Below are positions 5,400 to 11,641 of a stretch of 11,641 bases of DNA, piece by piece; position 1 is the stretch's first letter; every line of letters begins with the position of its first letter. Origin of the DNA: an uncultured Oscillospiraceae bacterium (lineage in GTDB: Bacteria > Bacillota > Clostridia > Oscillospirales > Oscillospiraceae); the NCBI GenBank assembly GCA_900759385.1, contig CAAEUZ010000125.1, positions 1-11,641 on the forward strand, in the 5' to 3' direction. A program made the position numbers and the translations under genes. Below the pieces are notes generated by a model, which saw nothing but the letters and a program-made list of their open reading frames with translations, made no database searches and was not told the origin of the DNA.

Positions 5400-7268
5400 A
5401 TGCGGGCTCTGACCAAGAGAGACGTCCTGCGCCGGTACTTCGGCTACGGCGAGTTCCGGCCCGGGCAGGAAAAGCTGATAGACGCCATACTGTCCGGGCG
5501 CGACTGCCTGGGCATCATGCCCACGGGCGGCGGCAAAAGCATCTGCTATCAGGTGCCTGCGCTGCTGCTCAGGGGCGTGACGATAGTGGTCTCGCCCCTG
5601 ATATCGCTGATGACGGACCAGGTGCTGGCCCTGCGTGAAAGCGGCGTGGAGGCCGCCTACATAAACAGCACGCAGACGGCTGCCGAGTACAGCGCCGTCC
5701 TCGACGGGCTGCGCGCCGGCCGGTACAAGCTGCTCTACATAGCCCCGGAGCGGCTGGAGACGGCGGGGTTCCGCAACGTCATATCCCAGCTGGACGTGCC
5801 GCTTGTCGCAGTGGACGAGGCCCACTGTGTGTCTCAGTGGGGCCAGGACTTCCGTCCCAGCTATCTCAGGATAGCCCCCGCCATCGCCTCGCTCCCCCGC
5901 CGTCCCACGGTGGCGGCCTTCACGGCCACCGCCACGGAACGCGTGCGCGAGGACATAACCAGATTGCTTGAGCTGCGCGAGCCGGAAGTGCTGGTCACGG
6001 GCTTTGACCGCCCCAACCTGTACCTCGAAGTGCGGCAGCCCCGAAACAAGGACCGCGAGCTGCTGGCCCTGCTCCGCGAGCGGCGCGGCAGGAGCGGCAT
6101 TGTATACTGCGCTACCCGCTCTGCCGTGGAGGAGGTCTGCGGCCTGCTGCGCAGCCAGGGGTATTCCGCCGTGCGCTACCACGCCGGGCTGTCCGAGCAG
6201 GAGCGCGCGGGGGCCCAGGAGGCCTTCCAGTACGACGAGTCAAACATAATGGTCGCCACCAACGCCTTCGGCATGGGCATAGACAAGTCCAACGTGAGCT
6301 TTGTCATCCACTACAACATGCCCAAGAGCATAGACGCCTATTATCAGGAGGCCGGCCGGGCCGGGCGGGACGGCCAGCCGGCGGACTGCATCCTGCTCTA
6401 TTCCGGCCGTGACACCATCACGGCGCGCTACCTCATCGACCACGGCGAGAGCGCCGCTCCGGACACGGATATACAGCGCCTCAACGCCATGGTGGGCTAC
6501 TGCAAGACCGAGCGCTGCCTGCGCGGGTACATCCTCTCCTACTTCGGCCAGGAACACCCGCCCGGCTGCGGGAACTGCGGCAACTGCCTGGCCGACTGCG
6601 TGGAGCGCGACATCACCACCGAGGCACAGATGATACTGTCCTGCATTGAGCGGGTGCGCTCAAGGCTGGGCTATAACGTGGGGCGCGGCCTGATCTGCGA
6701 CGTGCTGCGCGGCTCCGCCAGCGCCAAGGTGACGGAAAAGGGCCTGGAAGGTGTCTCCACCTACGGCCTGATGGCGGACACGAGCCGGGACAGGCTGAAC
6801 CGGTACATAGACGCGCTCACGGAGCAGGGCTACATCGCGCTCAACGGGTATCAGGCCCTGTGCTGCACGCAGAAGGCAGCCGACGTCCTCTTCGGCGGGA
6901 CGCGGGTGGCCATGCCCGAGCGCGTCGGGCAGCGCAGCCGCACCGAGCCGTACGCCGGGAAGTATACGCCGCCGCGCAGGAGGGCCTCTTCCGCGGCCCG
7001 GCCGTCCCCCGCCCCGGACAGGCCCAAGCCTGAATACAGCGTACCCCAGCTCTACGAGGAGCTGCGCCGAGTGCGCGCCCGCGCCGCCGGCGAGGCCGGA
7101 GTCCCCGCCTATGTCGTGTTCTCCAACGCTACCCTGCAGGCCATGGCCCAGCTGGCACCGCTGACCAGGGAGGAGTTCCTCGCCGTCCCCGGCGTGGGTG
7201 AGGTAAAAGCCGGCCGCTTCGGGGAGCTGTTTATCAGCGCGATACGTGAGTTTATGGATGACCTTTAA
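5400..7268 (+). CDS. recQ: ATP-dependent DNA helicase RecQ
   Basis: RecQ unwinds DNA 3' to 5' in recombination and repair. All domains of a full-length bacterial RecQ are present in 622 residues. Walker A TGGGKS is at 42-47 and the DEAH box at 139-142, followed by the aromatic-rich loop (CVSQWGQDFRPSY). Motif VI with the arginine finger is QEAGRAGRDG at 316-325. The zinc-binding cysteines C373, C390, C393 and C396 have the same spacing as E. coli RecQ. A winged-helix (RQC) domain covers about 405-500, then a basic, Pro/Arg-rich linker (about 503-547), then an HRDC domain (about 548-620, with LAVPGVGEVKAGRFGE). The ATG at 5400 follows AGGAGGGGG (5387-5395). Spacing to sigK (22 bases) and the lack of a terminator suggest shared transcription. 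This linkage is unusual; whether RecQ is induced with sigK in the mother cell is not known. Confidence 0.96.
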   Translation: MRALTKRDVLRRYFGYGEFRPGQEKLIDAILSGRDCLGIMPTGGGKSICYQVPALLLRGVTIVVSPLISLMTDQVLALRESGVEAAYINSTQTAAEYSAVLDGLRAGRYKLLYIAPERLETAGFRNVISQLDVPLVAVDEAHCVSQWGQDFRPSYLRIAPAIASLPRRPTVAAFTATATERVREDITRLLELREPEVLVTGFDRPNLYLEVRQPRNKDRELLALLRERRGRSGIVYCATRSAVEEVCGLLRSQGYSAVRYHAGLSEQERAGAQEAFQYDESNIMVATNAFGMGIDKSNVSFVIHYNMPKSIDAYYQEAGRAGRDGQPADCILLYSGRDTITARYLIDHGESAAPDTDIQRLNAMVGYCKTERCLRGYILSYFGQEHPPGCGNCGNCLADCVERDITTEAQMILSCIERVRSRLGYNVGRGLICDVLRGSASAKVTEKGLEGVSTYGLMADTSRDRLNRYIDALTEQGYIALNGYQALCCTQKAADVLFGGTRVAMPERVGQRSRTEPYAGKYTPPRRRASSAARPSPAPDRPKPEYSVPQLYEELRRVRARAAGEAGVPAYVVFSNATLQAMAQLAPLTREEFLAVPGVGEVKAGRFGELFISAIREFMDDL

Positions 7269-7309
7269 AAATACGTGCGGCGCTTCACCTATAAAATAGT
7301 GCGGCTGCC

Positions 7310-7338
7310 TTGCCCTGTGGGGAAGGCTGTGATATAAT
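7310..7338 (+). promoter_or_regulatory. Extended -10 sigma-A promoter of the ABC-F gene
   Basis: TTGCCC at 7310-7315, a 17-base spacer, and TATAAT at 7333-7338 with TG at 7330-7331. Transcription would start near 7345, leaving a leader of about 32 bases that holds GGAGG at 7364-7368. The leader is too short for the peptide-coding attenuators found before many antibiotic-resistance ABC-F genes. Confidence 0.75.
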
Positions 7339-7376
7339 AGCCGGCGCTGATTTTTACATCCACGGAGGTATGACTT

Positions 7377-8993
7377 ATGGGTGCTATGATAACCGTTGAA
7401 AATCTGAGCGTCCAGTTTGGCGGACAGGTGCTGTTCTCCAATGCCGACCTGCAGTTCACTTCCGGCAACTGCTACGGCATCATAGGCGCCAACGGCGCGG
7501 GCAAATCCACCTTCCTGCGCGTGCTCTCGGGCGAGGTGGAATCCACCTCGGGGGCGGTGTACATCGACTCCAAGGCACGCATGAGCGTCCTCAAGCAGAA
7601 CCAGGGCATGTACGACGAGTACACGGTCATGGACACGGTCATTATGGGCAACAAGCGCCTCTACGACATCGGCAAGGAAAAGGACGCCATCTATGAGAAG
7701 CCGGACTTCACCGACGAGGACGGGCTGCGCGCCAGCGAGCTGGAAGAGGAGTACGCCGAGATGGGCGGCTGGGAGGCCGAGAGCGACGCCGGCAGGATAC
7801 TCAACGGCCTCGAGGTGGACACCCAGTTCCACTACACTCTTATGGCCGACCTGGACGGCAGGCTGAAGGTGAAGGTCCTGCTGGCGCAGGCGCTCTTCGG
7901 CAAGCCCGACATCGTCCTGCTCGACGAGCCGACCAACAACCTGGATCTCCAGAGCGTGGTCTGGCTGGAGGACTTCCTCATGGACTACGAGGGCACCGTG
8001 CTGGTCGTAAGCCACGACCGCTACTTCCTCAACAACGTCTGCACGCACATCGTGGACATCGACTACGGCAAGATACGCATGTACGTCGGCAACTACGACT
8101 TCTGGTACGAGTCCAGCCAGCTCATGCAGAAGCTCATCAAGGACCAGAACAAAAAGGCCGCGCAGAAGATTGAGGAGCTGCAGAACTTCATCCGCCGCTT
8201 TGCCGCCAACCGCTCCAAGTCCCGCCAGGCCACATCCCGCCGCAAGCTGCTGGACAAGCTGACCGTTGAGGAGCTGCCCGCCTCGAGCCGCCGTTACCCC
8301 TGGGTGGGATTCAAGGCCGCGCGCGAACCGGGCAAGGACAGGCTCTTCGTCACCGACCTCACCAAGACCGTGGACGGCGTGCCCCTGCTGAAAAACGTCA
8401 GCTTCATCATGAACAAGGGCGACAAGATCGCCGTCATAGGCCGCAATGAGCTGGCCGTCACCATGCTCTTCAAGCTGCTCATGGGCGAAGAGGAGCCGGA
8501 TTCCGGCAACATCAAATGGGGCGTATCCACCACTCAGGGCTACATGCCGCGCGACAACAGCGCCTATTTCGAGGGCTGCGAACTCTCCATCATGGACTGG
8601 ATGCGCCAGTTCTCCGAGGACAAGCGCGAGAGCTACCTGCGGCAGTTCCTGGGCCGCATGCTCTTCTCCGGCGACGAGGTCTACAAGCCTGTCAACGTCC
8701 TCTCCGGCGGCGAGCGCGTGCGCTGCATGATAAGCAAGCTCATGCTCTCCGGGGCCAGCGTACTGCTGCTCGACCAGCCGACAAACCACCTCGATCTGGA
8801 GAGCATAGCCGCGCTCAACAACGGCCTGGCCGCCTTTGAGCACAACGTCATCTTCTCCAGCCACGACCACCAGCTCACGCAGACGGTGGCCAACAGGATA
8901 ATCGAAATAAACGCCGACGGCTCTATCACCGACCGCATGTGCACCTACGACGAGTACATGCACATCGCAGAGCACGAACAGGCCGCCGAATAA
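7377..8993 (+). CDS. ABC-F family ATPase, YbiT-like, with one degenerate ATP site
   Basis: ABC-F proteins lack membrane domains and act on the ribosome as translation factors or, in some cases, antibiotic protection factors. The 538 residues hold two nucleotide-binding domains (about 5-245 and 323-525) joined by a basic linker (about 246-320, with KSRQATSRRK at 281-290). The arm insertion (about 92-135) and overall pattern resemble E. coli YbiT. Domain 1 has canonical Walker A GANGAGKST (37-45), Walker B LLDEPTNNLD (181-190) and SHD (212-214), but its signature is LDGRLK (159-164). Domain 2 has a good signature LSGGER (442-447) and SHD (495-497). However, its Walker A is GRNELAVT (355-362, Val in place of Lys) and its Walker B is DQP (Gln467 in place of Glu). 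The ATG at 7377 follows GGAGG by eight bases; a second ATG at 7386 is possible. A strong terminator follows. A resistance role is not supported by context. Confidence 0.92.
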   Translation: MGAMITVENLSVQFGGQVLFSNADLQFTSGNCYGIIGANGAGKSTFLRVLSGEVESTSGAVYIDSKARMSVLKQNQGMYDEYTVMDTVIMGNKRLYDIGKEKDAIYEKPDFTDEDGLRASELEEEYAEMGGWEAESDAGRILNGLEVDTQFHYTLMADLDGRLKVKVLLAQALFGKPDIVLLDEPTNNLDLQSVVWLEDFLMDYEGTVLVVSHDRYFLNNVCTHIVDIDYGKIRMYVGNYDFWYESSQLMQKLIKDQNKKAAQKIEELQNFIRRFAANRSKSRQATSRRKLLDKLTVEELPASSRRYPWVGFKAAREPGKDRLFVTDLTKTVDGVPLLKNVSFIMNKGDKIAVIGRNELAVTMLFKLLMGEEEPDSGNIKWGVSTTQGYMPRDNSAYFEGCELSIMDWMRQFSEDKRESYLRQFLGRMLFSGDEVYKPVNVLSGGERVRCMISKLMLSGASVLLLDQPTNHLDLESIAALNNGLAAFEHNVIFSSHDHQLTQTVANRIIEINADGSITDRMCTYDEYMHIAEHEQAAE

Positions 8994-9027
8994 GGCCGCA
9001 GGCTGGCGCAATGCCCGTCCGCGCGCG

Positions 9028-9058
9028 AAAATGCCCAGTCTTCCGACTGGGCATTTTT
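9028..9058. terminator. Strong bidirectional terminator
   Basis: AAAATGCCCAGTC (9028-9040) and GACTGGGCATTTT (9045-9057) form a perfect 13-bp stem with a TTCC loop, followed by a T. The A-rich left arm supplies a T tail for the opposite strand. It separates the ABC-F gene, which ends 34 bases earlier, from the converging AraC-type gene, which ends 24 bases away. Confidence 0.95.
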
Positions 9059-9082
9059 CACGCTTTGCCGTATTGACGGCCG

Positions 9083-9937
9083 TCAGGCCCGCTTTTTCCT
9101 CACCGGTATCCAGACCTCGTAGGCCGTGTCCTGCGGGTCCGGGTTAAAGTACACCTCGACGTCCGGCCCTTCGGCAAACTCATAGCCGGACGTGGGCAGC
9201 CACTCCGTTACGATGCGCCTTTCAAGCTCCTGGATGGACCTGCCCGTCCCCGCCCCGGGGAATACAGCCCACATACAGCCAGGAACTGTATACTCCTCCA
9301 GTGTCCCTTCAGCGGCAGCCGAGGACGAAACCGCTATGTAGTAGCGCCACTCCTCGCCGTCCAGGCAGGCGCTTACGCCGAGCACGCCCTGCGGCTGCCC
9401 GTCCATGAGCGCGATGATTTTTTCAATGGTGCCGTCCTGAACGGCGCCCTGCCACATTTGCGGCACCTCCAGGAAGTTCCGCTCAATTTCCCTGTCCAGC
9501 GGGTACGACCTCCCCACTATGCGGAAAGGCACCCTTGTCTCTACGCGATAGTTCATTTCCTCCGCTCCTTTGACGGTGAGTATAAACGTAACAGGCGGAA
9601 ATGACTTTATCGCCGCTCCCCCGCCCCTCACTGACGACGGATTAACGCCGTGCACGGACTGGAAGGCCCGGTTGAACGCCGTCGGTGAGGCATACCCGTA
9701 TTTGGCCGCCGCGTCTATGATTTTCATCTCCCCGCCCAGCAGGTCAACGGCCGCCAGTGACATCTTCCTCCTGCGGATATACTCCGACAGCGGCACGCCG
9801 GCCATATAGGCGAACATCCTCTGAAAATGATAGGATGAGCAGCAGGCGATCTGCCCCAGCCTTTCGTATTCGATTTTGCCGGTGAGGTTGTCCTCAATGT
9901 AGCGGACGGCCTCGTTCAGCCTGTCAATCCAGTCCAT
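9083..9937 (-). CDS. AraC-family regulator with GyrI-like effector domain
   Basis: The 284-residue protein has the DNA-binding domain at the N-terminus: two helix-turn-helix units at about 8-106, with ACCSSYHFQRMFAYMAGVPL at 31-50 and AAAKYGYASPTAFNRAFQSVHGVNP at 76-100. A GyrI/SOUL-type effector-binding domain follows at about 129-282 (YRVETRVPFRIVGR near its start; VEVYFNPDPQDTAYEVWIPVRKK at its end). This order is that of Rob-like and many Firmicutes regulators that sense small, often lipophilic or cationic, compounds and activate stress or efflux genes. The ATG at 9937 follows GGGAGG by seven bases. The neighbouring genes are convergent (ABC-F) or upstream with their own terminator (aldo/keto reductase), so its target is not obvious from context. 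Cys32-Cys33 in the first helix-turn-helix are a minor oddity. Confidence 0.93.
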   Translation of the reverse strand: MDWIDRLNEAVRYIEDNLTGKIEYERLGQIACCSSYHFQRMFAYMAGVPLSEYIRRRKMSLAAVDLLGGEMKIIDAAAKYGYASPTAFNRAFQSVHGVNPSSVRGGGAAIKSFPPVTFILTVKGAEEMNYRVETRVPFRIVGRSYPLDREIERNFLEVPQMWQGAVQDGTIEKIIALMDGQPQGVLGVSACLDGEEWRYYIAVSSSAAAEGTLEEYTVPGCMWAVFPGAGTGRSIQELERRIVTEWLPTSGYEFAEGPDVEVYFNPDPQDTAYEVWIPVRKKRA

Positions 9938-9958
9938 TTTATTTCCTCCCGTGACCGT

Positions 9959-9967
9959 ATTTTATCA
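9959..9967 (-). promoter_or_regulatory. Extended -10 element of the AraC-type gene
   Basis: On the minus strand, TGATAAAAT (9967-9959) is an extended -10 22 bases upstream of the start codon. No -35 better than AGGACG is seen at 17 bases, which may mean an activator-dependent or weak promoter. Confidence 0.5.
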
Positions 9968-10016
9968 CTTCCCGGGATGCGCGTCCTCTCTTTTCATGCA
10001 CGGAAATGAGAGCAAG

Positions 10017-10043
10017 AACGGCATGGCCCGGGGCCATGCCGTT
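10017..10043 (-). terminator. Hairpin terminator after the aldo/keto reductase gene
   Basis: AACGGCATGGC (10017-10027) pairs with GCCATGCCGTT (10033-10043); the repeat is perfect to its centre. It lies 16 bases beyond the reductase stop on the minus strand. The minus-strand tail (TTCTTGCTCTC) is only moderately T-rich; the other side has TTTTGTATT, which would stop transcription coming from the plus direction. Confidence 0.75.
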
Positions 10044-10058
10044 TTGTATTGTACAGGT

Positions 10059-11189
10059 TTATTTCATGAGCGCGGCAAACTTTTCAAAAGTCTCCGGTAT
10101 GGGCAGCTGCTGCGGACATACCGCCACGCAGCTGTGGCAGCCAATGCAGGCGCCGGGCTGCTTGTCTGCGGGGATGGCCGCAAGCGCCATCGGCGCGATG
10201 AAGCCGCCGCCGGTAAAGATGTGCTCGTTGTAGAGGCTGATGAGGTGCGGGATGTCCAGGCCCATGGGGCAGTGGCTGACGCAGTAGTGGCAGGAGGTGC
10301 AGGGCAGCGCGCCGTTGGCGAAGAGGGCGCGGCCCACGCCGGTGACAGCCTTGAACTCCTCGTCGTTCAGGGGCCTGTCCTCGCCCCAGATGGCCACGTT
10401 ATCCATGACCTGGTCCATGGCGCTCATGCCGGAGAGTACCATTGTGACCCCCTTCAGGCTCTGCAGGAAGCGGAAGGCCCAGCCCTGCACGCTCTCCTCA
10501 GGGCGCAGCGCCTTGAGCCTGGCAGCCGCATCTTCGGGCAGATTCACCAGGCGTCCGCCGCGCAGTGGCTCCATCACCCAGACCGGTATGTTCATCTCAT
10601 TGAGCAGCGCAACCTTCTCGTCGCAGTGCTGGAAGGACCAGTCCACATAGTTGAGCTGGAGCTGGCAGAACTCCATGTGTTCGCCGTATGCCTCCAGGAA
10701 ACGTTTGAGCACGGGCATGTTCCCATGGCACGAAAAGCCGAGGTGCTTTATGCGCCCATTGCGCTTCTGCTCCATGAGATAGTCGAAAATACCGTACTGC
10801 GGGTCAAGATACTGCTCTATATTCATCTCGCAGACGTTGTGGAAGAGGTAGAAGTCGAAGTACTCCACACCGCAGCGCTCGAGCTGTTCTTCAAATATCT
10901 CCTTCACTCTGGGCATGTTGGCGAGATCATAGCCGGGGAACTTGTCCGCCAGATAATAGCTCTCGCGCGGGTATTTGCCGAGCGCTTTGCGCACGGCGAC
11001 CTCGCTGTTGCCGTTGTGATAGCCGTAAGCGGTGTCAAAATAGTTGACGCCGTGCTCATAGGCGTAGTCGATGATCTTCTCCGCCTCGGCGAAATCCACC
11101 TGCGCGTCGTTGCCGTCTATGACCGGCAGACGCATGTTGCCCATGCCCAGCCCGCTGAGCTTAAGACCCTGAAAGTCTCTGTAAATCAT
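10059..11189 (-). CDS. Aldo/keto reductase with C-terminal double 4Fe-4S ferredoxin domain
   Basis: The N-terminal part (about 1-285) is an aldo/keto reductase barrel. The usual catalytic tetrad is visible: D52 and Y57 (FDTAYGYHNG), K83 (LADKFPG) and H117 (YLFHN). The C-terminal part carries two ferredoxin-type clusters: C297, C300, C303, C307 and C348, C351, C354, C358, each followed by Pro. The fusion is common in anaerobic Firmicutes and suggests electron transfer between NAD(P)H-linked chemistry and an iron-sulfur protein partner. The substrate is not known. Total length of 376 is typical. The ATG at 11189 follows CGGAGG by about seven bases. It has its own promoter and terminator, so it is a single-gene unit. 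Confidence 0.94.
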   Translation of the reverse strand: MIYRDFQGLKLSGLGMGNMRLPVIDGNDAQVDFAEAEKIIDYAYEHGVNYFDTAYGYHNGNSEVAVRKALGKYPRESYYLADKFPGYDLANMPRVKEIFEEQLERCGVEYFDFYLFHNVCEMNIEQYLDPQYGIFDYLMEQKRNGRIKHLGFSCHGNMPVLKRFLEAYGEHMEFCQLQLNYVDWSFQHCDEKVALLNEMNIPVWVMEPLRGGRLVNLPEDAAARLKALRPEESVQGWAFRFLQSLKGVTMVLSGMSAMDQVMDNVAIWGEDRPLNDEEFKAVTGVGRALFANGALPCTSCHYCVSHCPMGLDIPHLISLYNEHIFTGGGFIAPMALAAIPADKQPGACIGCHSCVAVCPQQLPIPETFEKFAALMK

Positions 11190-11221
11190 GTTATTTCCTC
11201 CGGATATAAGGCTTTGCTTAC

Positions 11222-11250
11222 ATTATACATCAGAGGAGAGATTATCTCAA
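11222..11250 (-). promoter_or_regulatory. Sigma-A promoter of the aldo/keto reductase gene
   Basis: On the minus strand, TTGAGA (11250-11245), 17 bases, TATAAT (11227-11222). Transcription would begin near 11215, 26 bases before the start codon. Confidence 0.75.
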
Positions 11251-11265
11251 ATACTTATAAAGTAT
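11251..11265. promoter_or_regulatory. Palindrome abutting the reductase promoter, possible operator
   Basis: ATACTT-ATA-AAGTAT is a perfect 6-bp inverted repeat with a 3-base centre. It touches the -35 of the reductase promoter, and its centre is about 43 bases upstream of the expected start, a usual place for a transcription activator. The regulator is unknown. It has no U tail and short arms, so it is unlikely to be a terminator of the upstream gene. Confidence 0.45.
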
Positions 11266-11291
11266 GGACCCTCATACGCCGGGCCTATAAT

Positions 11292-11537
11292 TTAAGAGAA
11301 CAGGCCGCGCTTTACATACTCCTCATGCTCGGCGGAGACAAAGCCGTAGCCCGTGCCCTCAATCACGGGGCGCAGCTCCTCGTCCGGTATGTCCTCAGGA
11401 GCTATTATCTCCGTGCGCCCTTTGGAGTGCGACGAGCTGACCTTTTTGACCCTGAACGCCCTGCGCACGGCGTCGTTTACGTGTGCCTCGCACATGCCGC
11501 ACACCATGCCCTCCACTCTGACAGTTATCTTCTTCAT
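11292..11537 (-). CDS. Heavy-metal-associated (HMA) domain protein, CopZ-like
   Basis: The 81-residue protein is a single HMA fold (beta-alpha-beta-beta-alpha-beta by family). The metal-binding loop is GMVCGMCEAHV at 10-20, with C13 and C16 as the soft-metal ligands. It has no membrane segment, so it would act as a soluble chaperone. The usual cargo of such proteins is Cu(I). The stretch VKKVSSSHSKGRTEI at 30-44 differs from classical CopZ and is one reason to leave the metal open. The ATG at 11537 follows AAGGAGG by seven bases. No transporter is adjacent within the window; the gene upstream lies outside it. A promoter and a dyad at the transcription start suggest repressor control. Confidence 0.88.
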   Translation of the reverse strand: MKKITVRVEGMVCGMCEAHVNDAVRRAFRVKKVSSSHSKGRTEIIAPEDIPDEELRPVIEGTGYGFVSAEHEEYVKRGLFS

Positions 11538-11551
11538 GACCGAACCTCCTT

Positions 11552-11567
11552 GTTAGTTTCACCTAAC
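11552..11567. promoter_or_regulatory. GTTAG-N6-CTAAC dyad, DtxR-box-like operator
   Basis: On the plus strand GTTAG (11552-11556), six bases, CTAAC (11563-11567). Read on the minus strand the sequence is GTTAGGTGAAACTAAC, which recalls the TTAGG...CTAA pattern of iron-responsive DtxR/IdeR boxes. It covers about +1 to +16 of the HMA gene transcript, a good place for a repressor to act. Confidence 0.45.
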
Positions 11568-11574
11568 CACACTC

Positions 11575-11603
11575 ATCATACCACTTCCACCGGCAGATTG
11601 CAA
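11575..11603 (-). promoter_or_regulatory. Sigma-A promoter of the HMA gene
   Basis: On the minus strand, TTGCAA (11603-11598), 17 bases, TATGAT (11580-11575), with TG one base before the -10. Transcription would start near 11568, 31 bases before the ATG. Confidence 0.75.
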
Positions 11604-11641
11604 GCATACTGGCGGTACAGTGGCTGTGCGGCGCAAAAATA

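Noticed and set aside
7345..7376. Antibiotic-responsive attenuator or leader peptide before the ABC-F gene
   Set aside because: The leader is only about 32 bases after the predicted start, with no hairpin pair and no short coding frame.
6660..9011. Very long minus-strand open frame (783 codons) opposite recQ and the ABC-F gene
   Set aside because: It is the mirror of GC-rich codon usage in two clear genes, rich in Val, Ala, Leu, Gly and His without motifs, and covers the promoter and intergenic region between them.
11282..11306. GGCCT / AGGCC as a terminator of the HMA gene
   Set aside because: The stem is only five base pairs with a 15-base loop, overlaps the HMA stop codon, and has no T run.

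Overview
This is a GC-rich window with Gram-positive Shine-Dalgarno sites (GGAGG, AGGAGG types), sigma-A-type promoters and two endospore-specific sigma factors (SigG and SigK). It looks like chromosome of an endospore-forming member of the Clostridia, most likely an Oscillospiraceae/Ruminococcaceae-type gut lineage. That taxonomic guess rests on protein style, GC content and the frequent ATA isoleucine codons. No rRNA, tRNA, CRISPR array, integrase, transposase or phage gene was found.

Layout. Bases 1-291 contain no convincing gene but hold palindromic, repeat-like DNA. At 354-1133 lies sigG (forespore sigma factor), preceded by a sigma-F-type promoter and an inverted repeat that can hide its ribosome binding site. 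A coiled-coil protein of unknown function (1206-2129) follows with its own promoter. It ends at a bidirectional terminator facing the trmO-greA pair on the minus strand (3421-2741 and 2722-2219). A FabG-like reductase (3540-4244) diverges from trmO, and its stop codon overlaps the stop codon of a converging CsoR-type metal-sensing repressor (4576-4241). Divergent from csoR is sigK (4691-5377), intact and with a hydrophobic pro-sequence, followed after 22 bases by recQ (5400-7268). An ABC-F ATPase (7377-8993) has its own promoter. It converges through a strong bidirectional terminator on an AraC/GyrI-type regulator (9937-9083). Next come a ferredoxin-fused aldo/keto reductase (11189-10059) and a CopZ-like heavy-metal-binding protein (11537-11292), both on the minus strand and each with its own promoter.

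How the genes fit together. The window is a mosaic of short transcription units rather than one pathway. The shared theme is late sporulation control: sigG for the forespore and sigK for the mother cell lie only 3.6 kb apart with unrelated housekeeping genes between them. A second theme is metal response (the CsoR-like repressor, and the HMA protein with a DtxR-box-like dyad at its promoter).

I see no wholly new multi-gene system. The most interesting signals are: (a) the sigG start region, where the promoter lies inside the loop of an inverted repeat whose distal arm carries the Shine-Dalgarno, so only read-through RNA could fold to block translation; (b) an ABC-F protein in which Walker A2, Walker B2 and signature 1, the three parts of one composite ATP site, are all degenerate while the other site is intact; and (c) two well-placed operator-like dyads upstream of the metal-binding protein and the Fe-S reductase.
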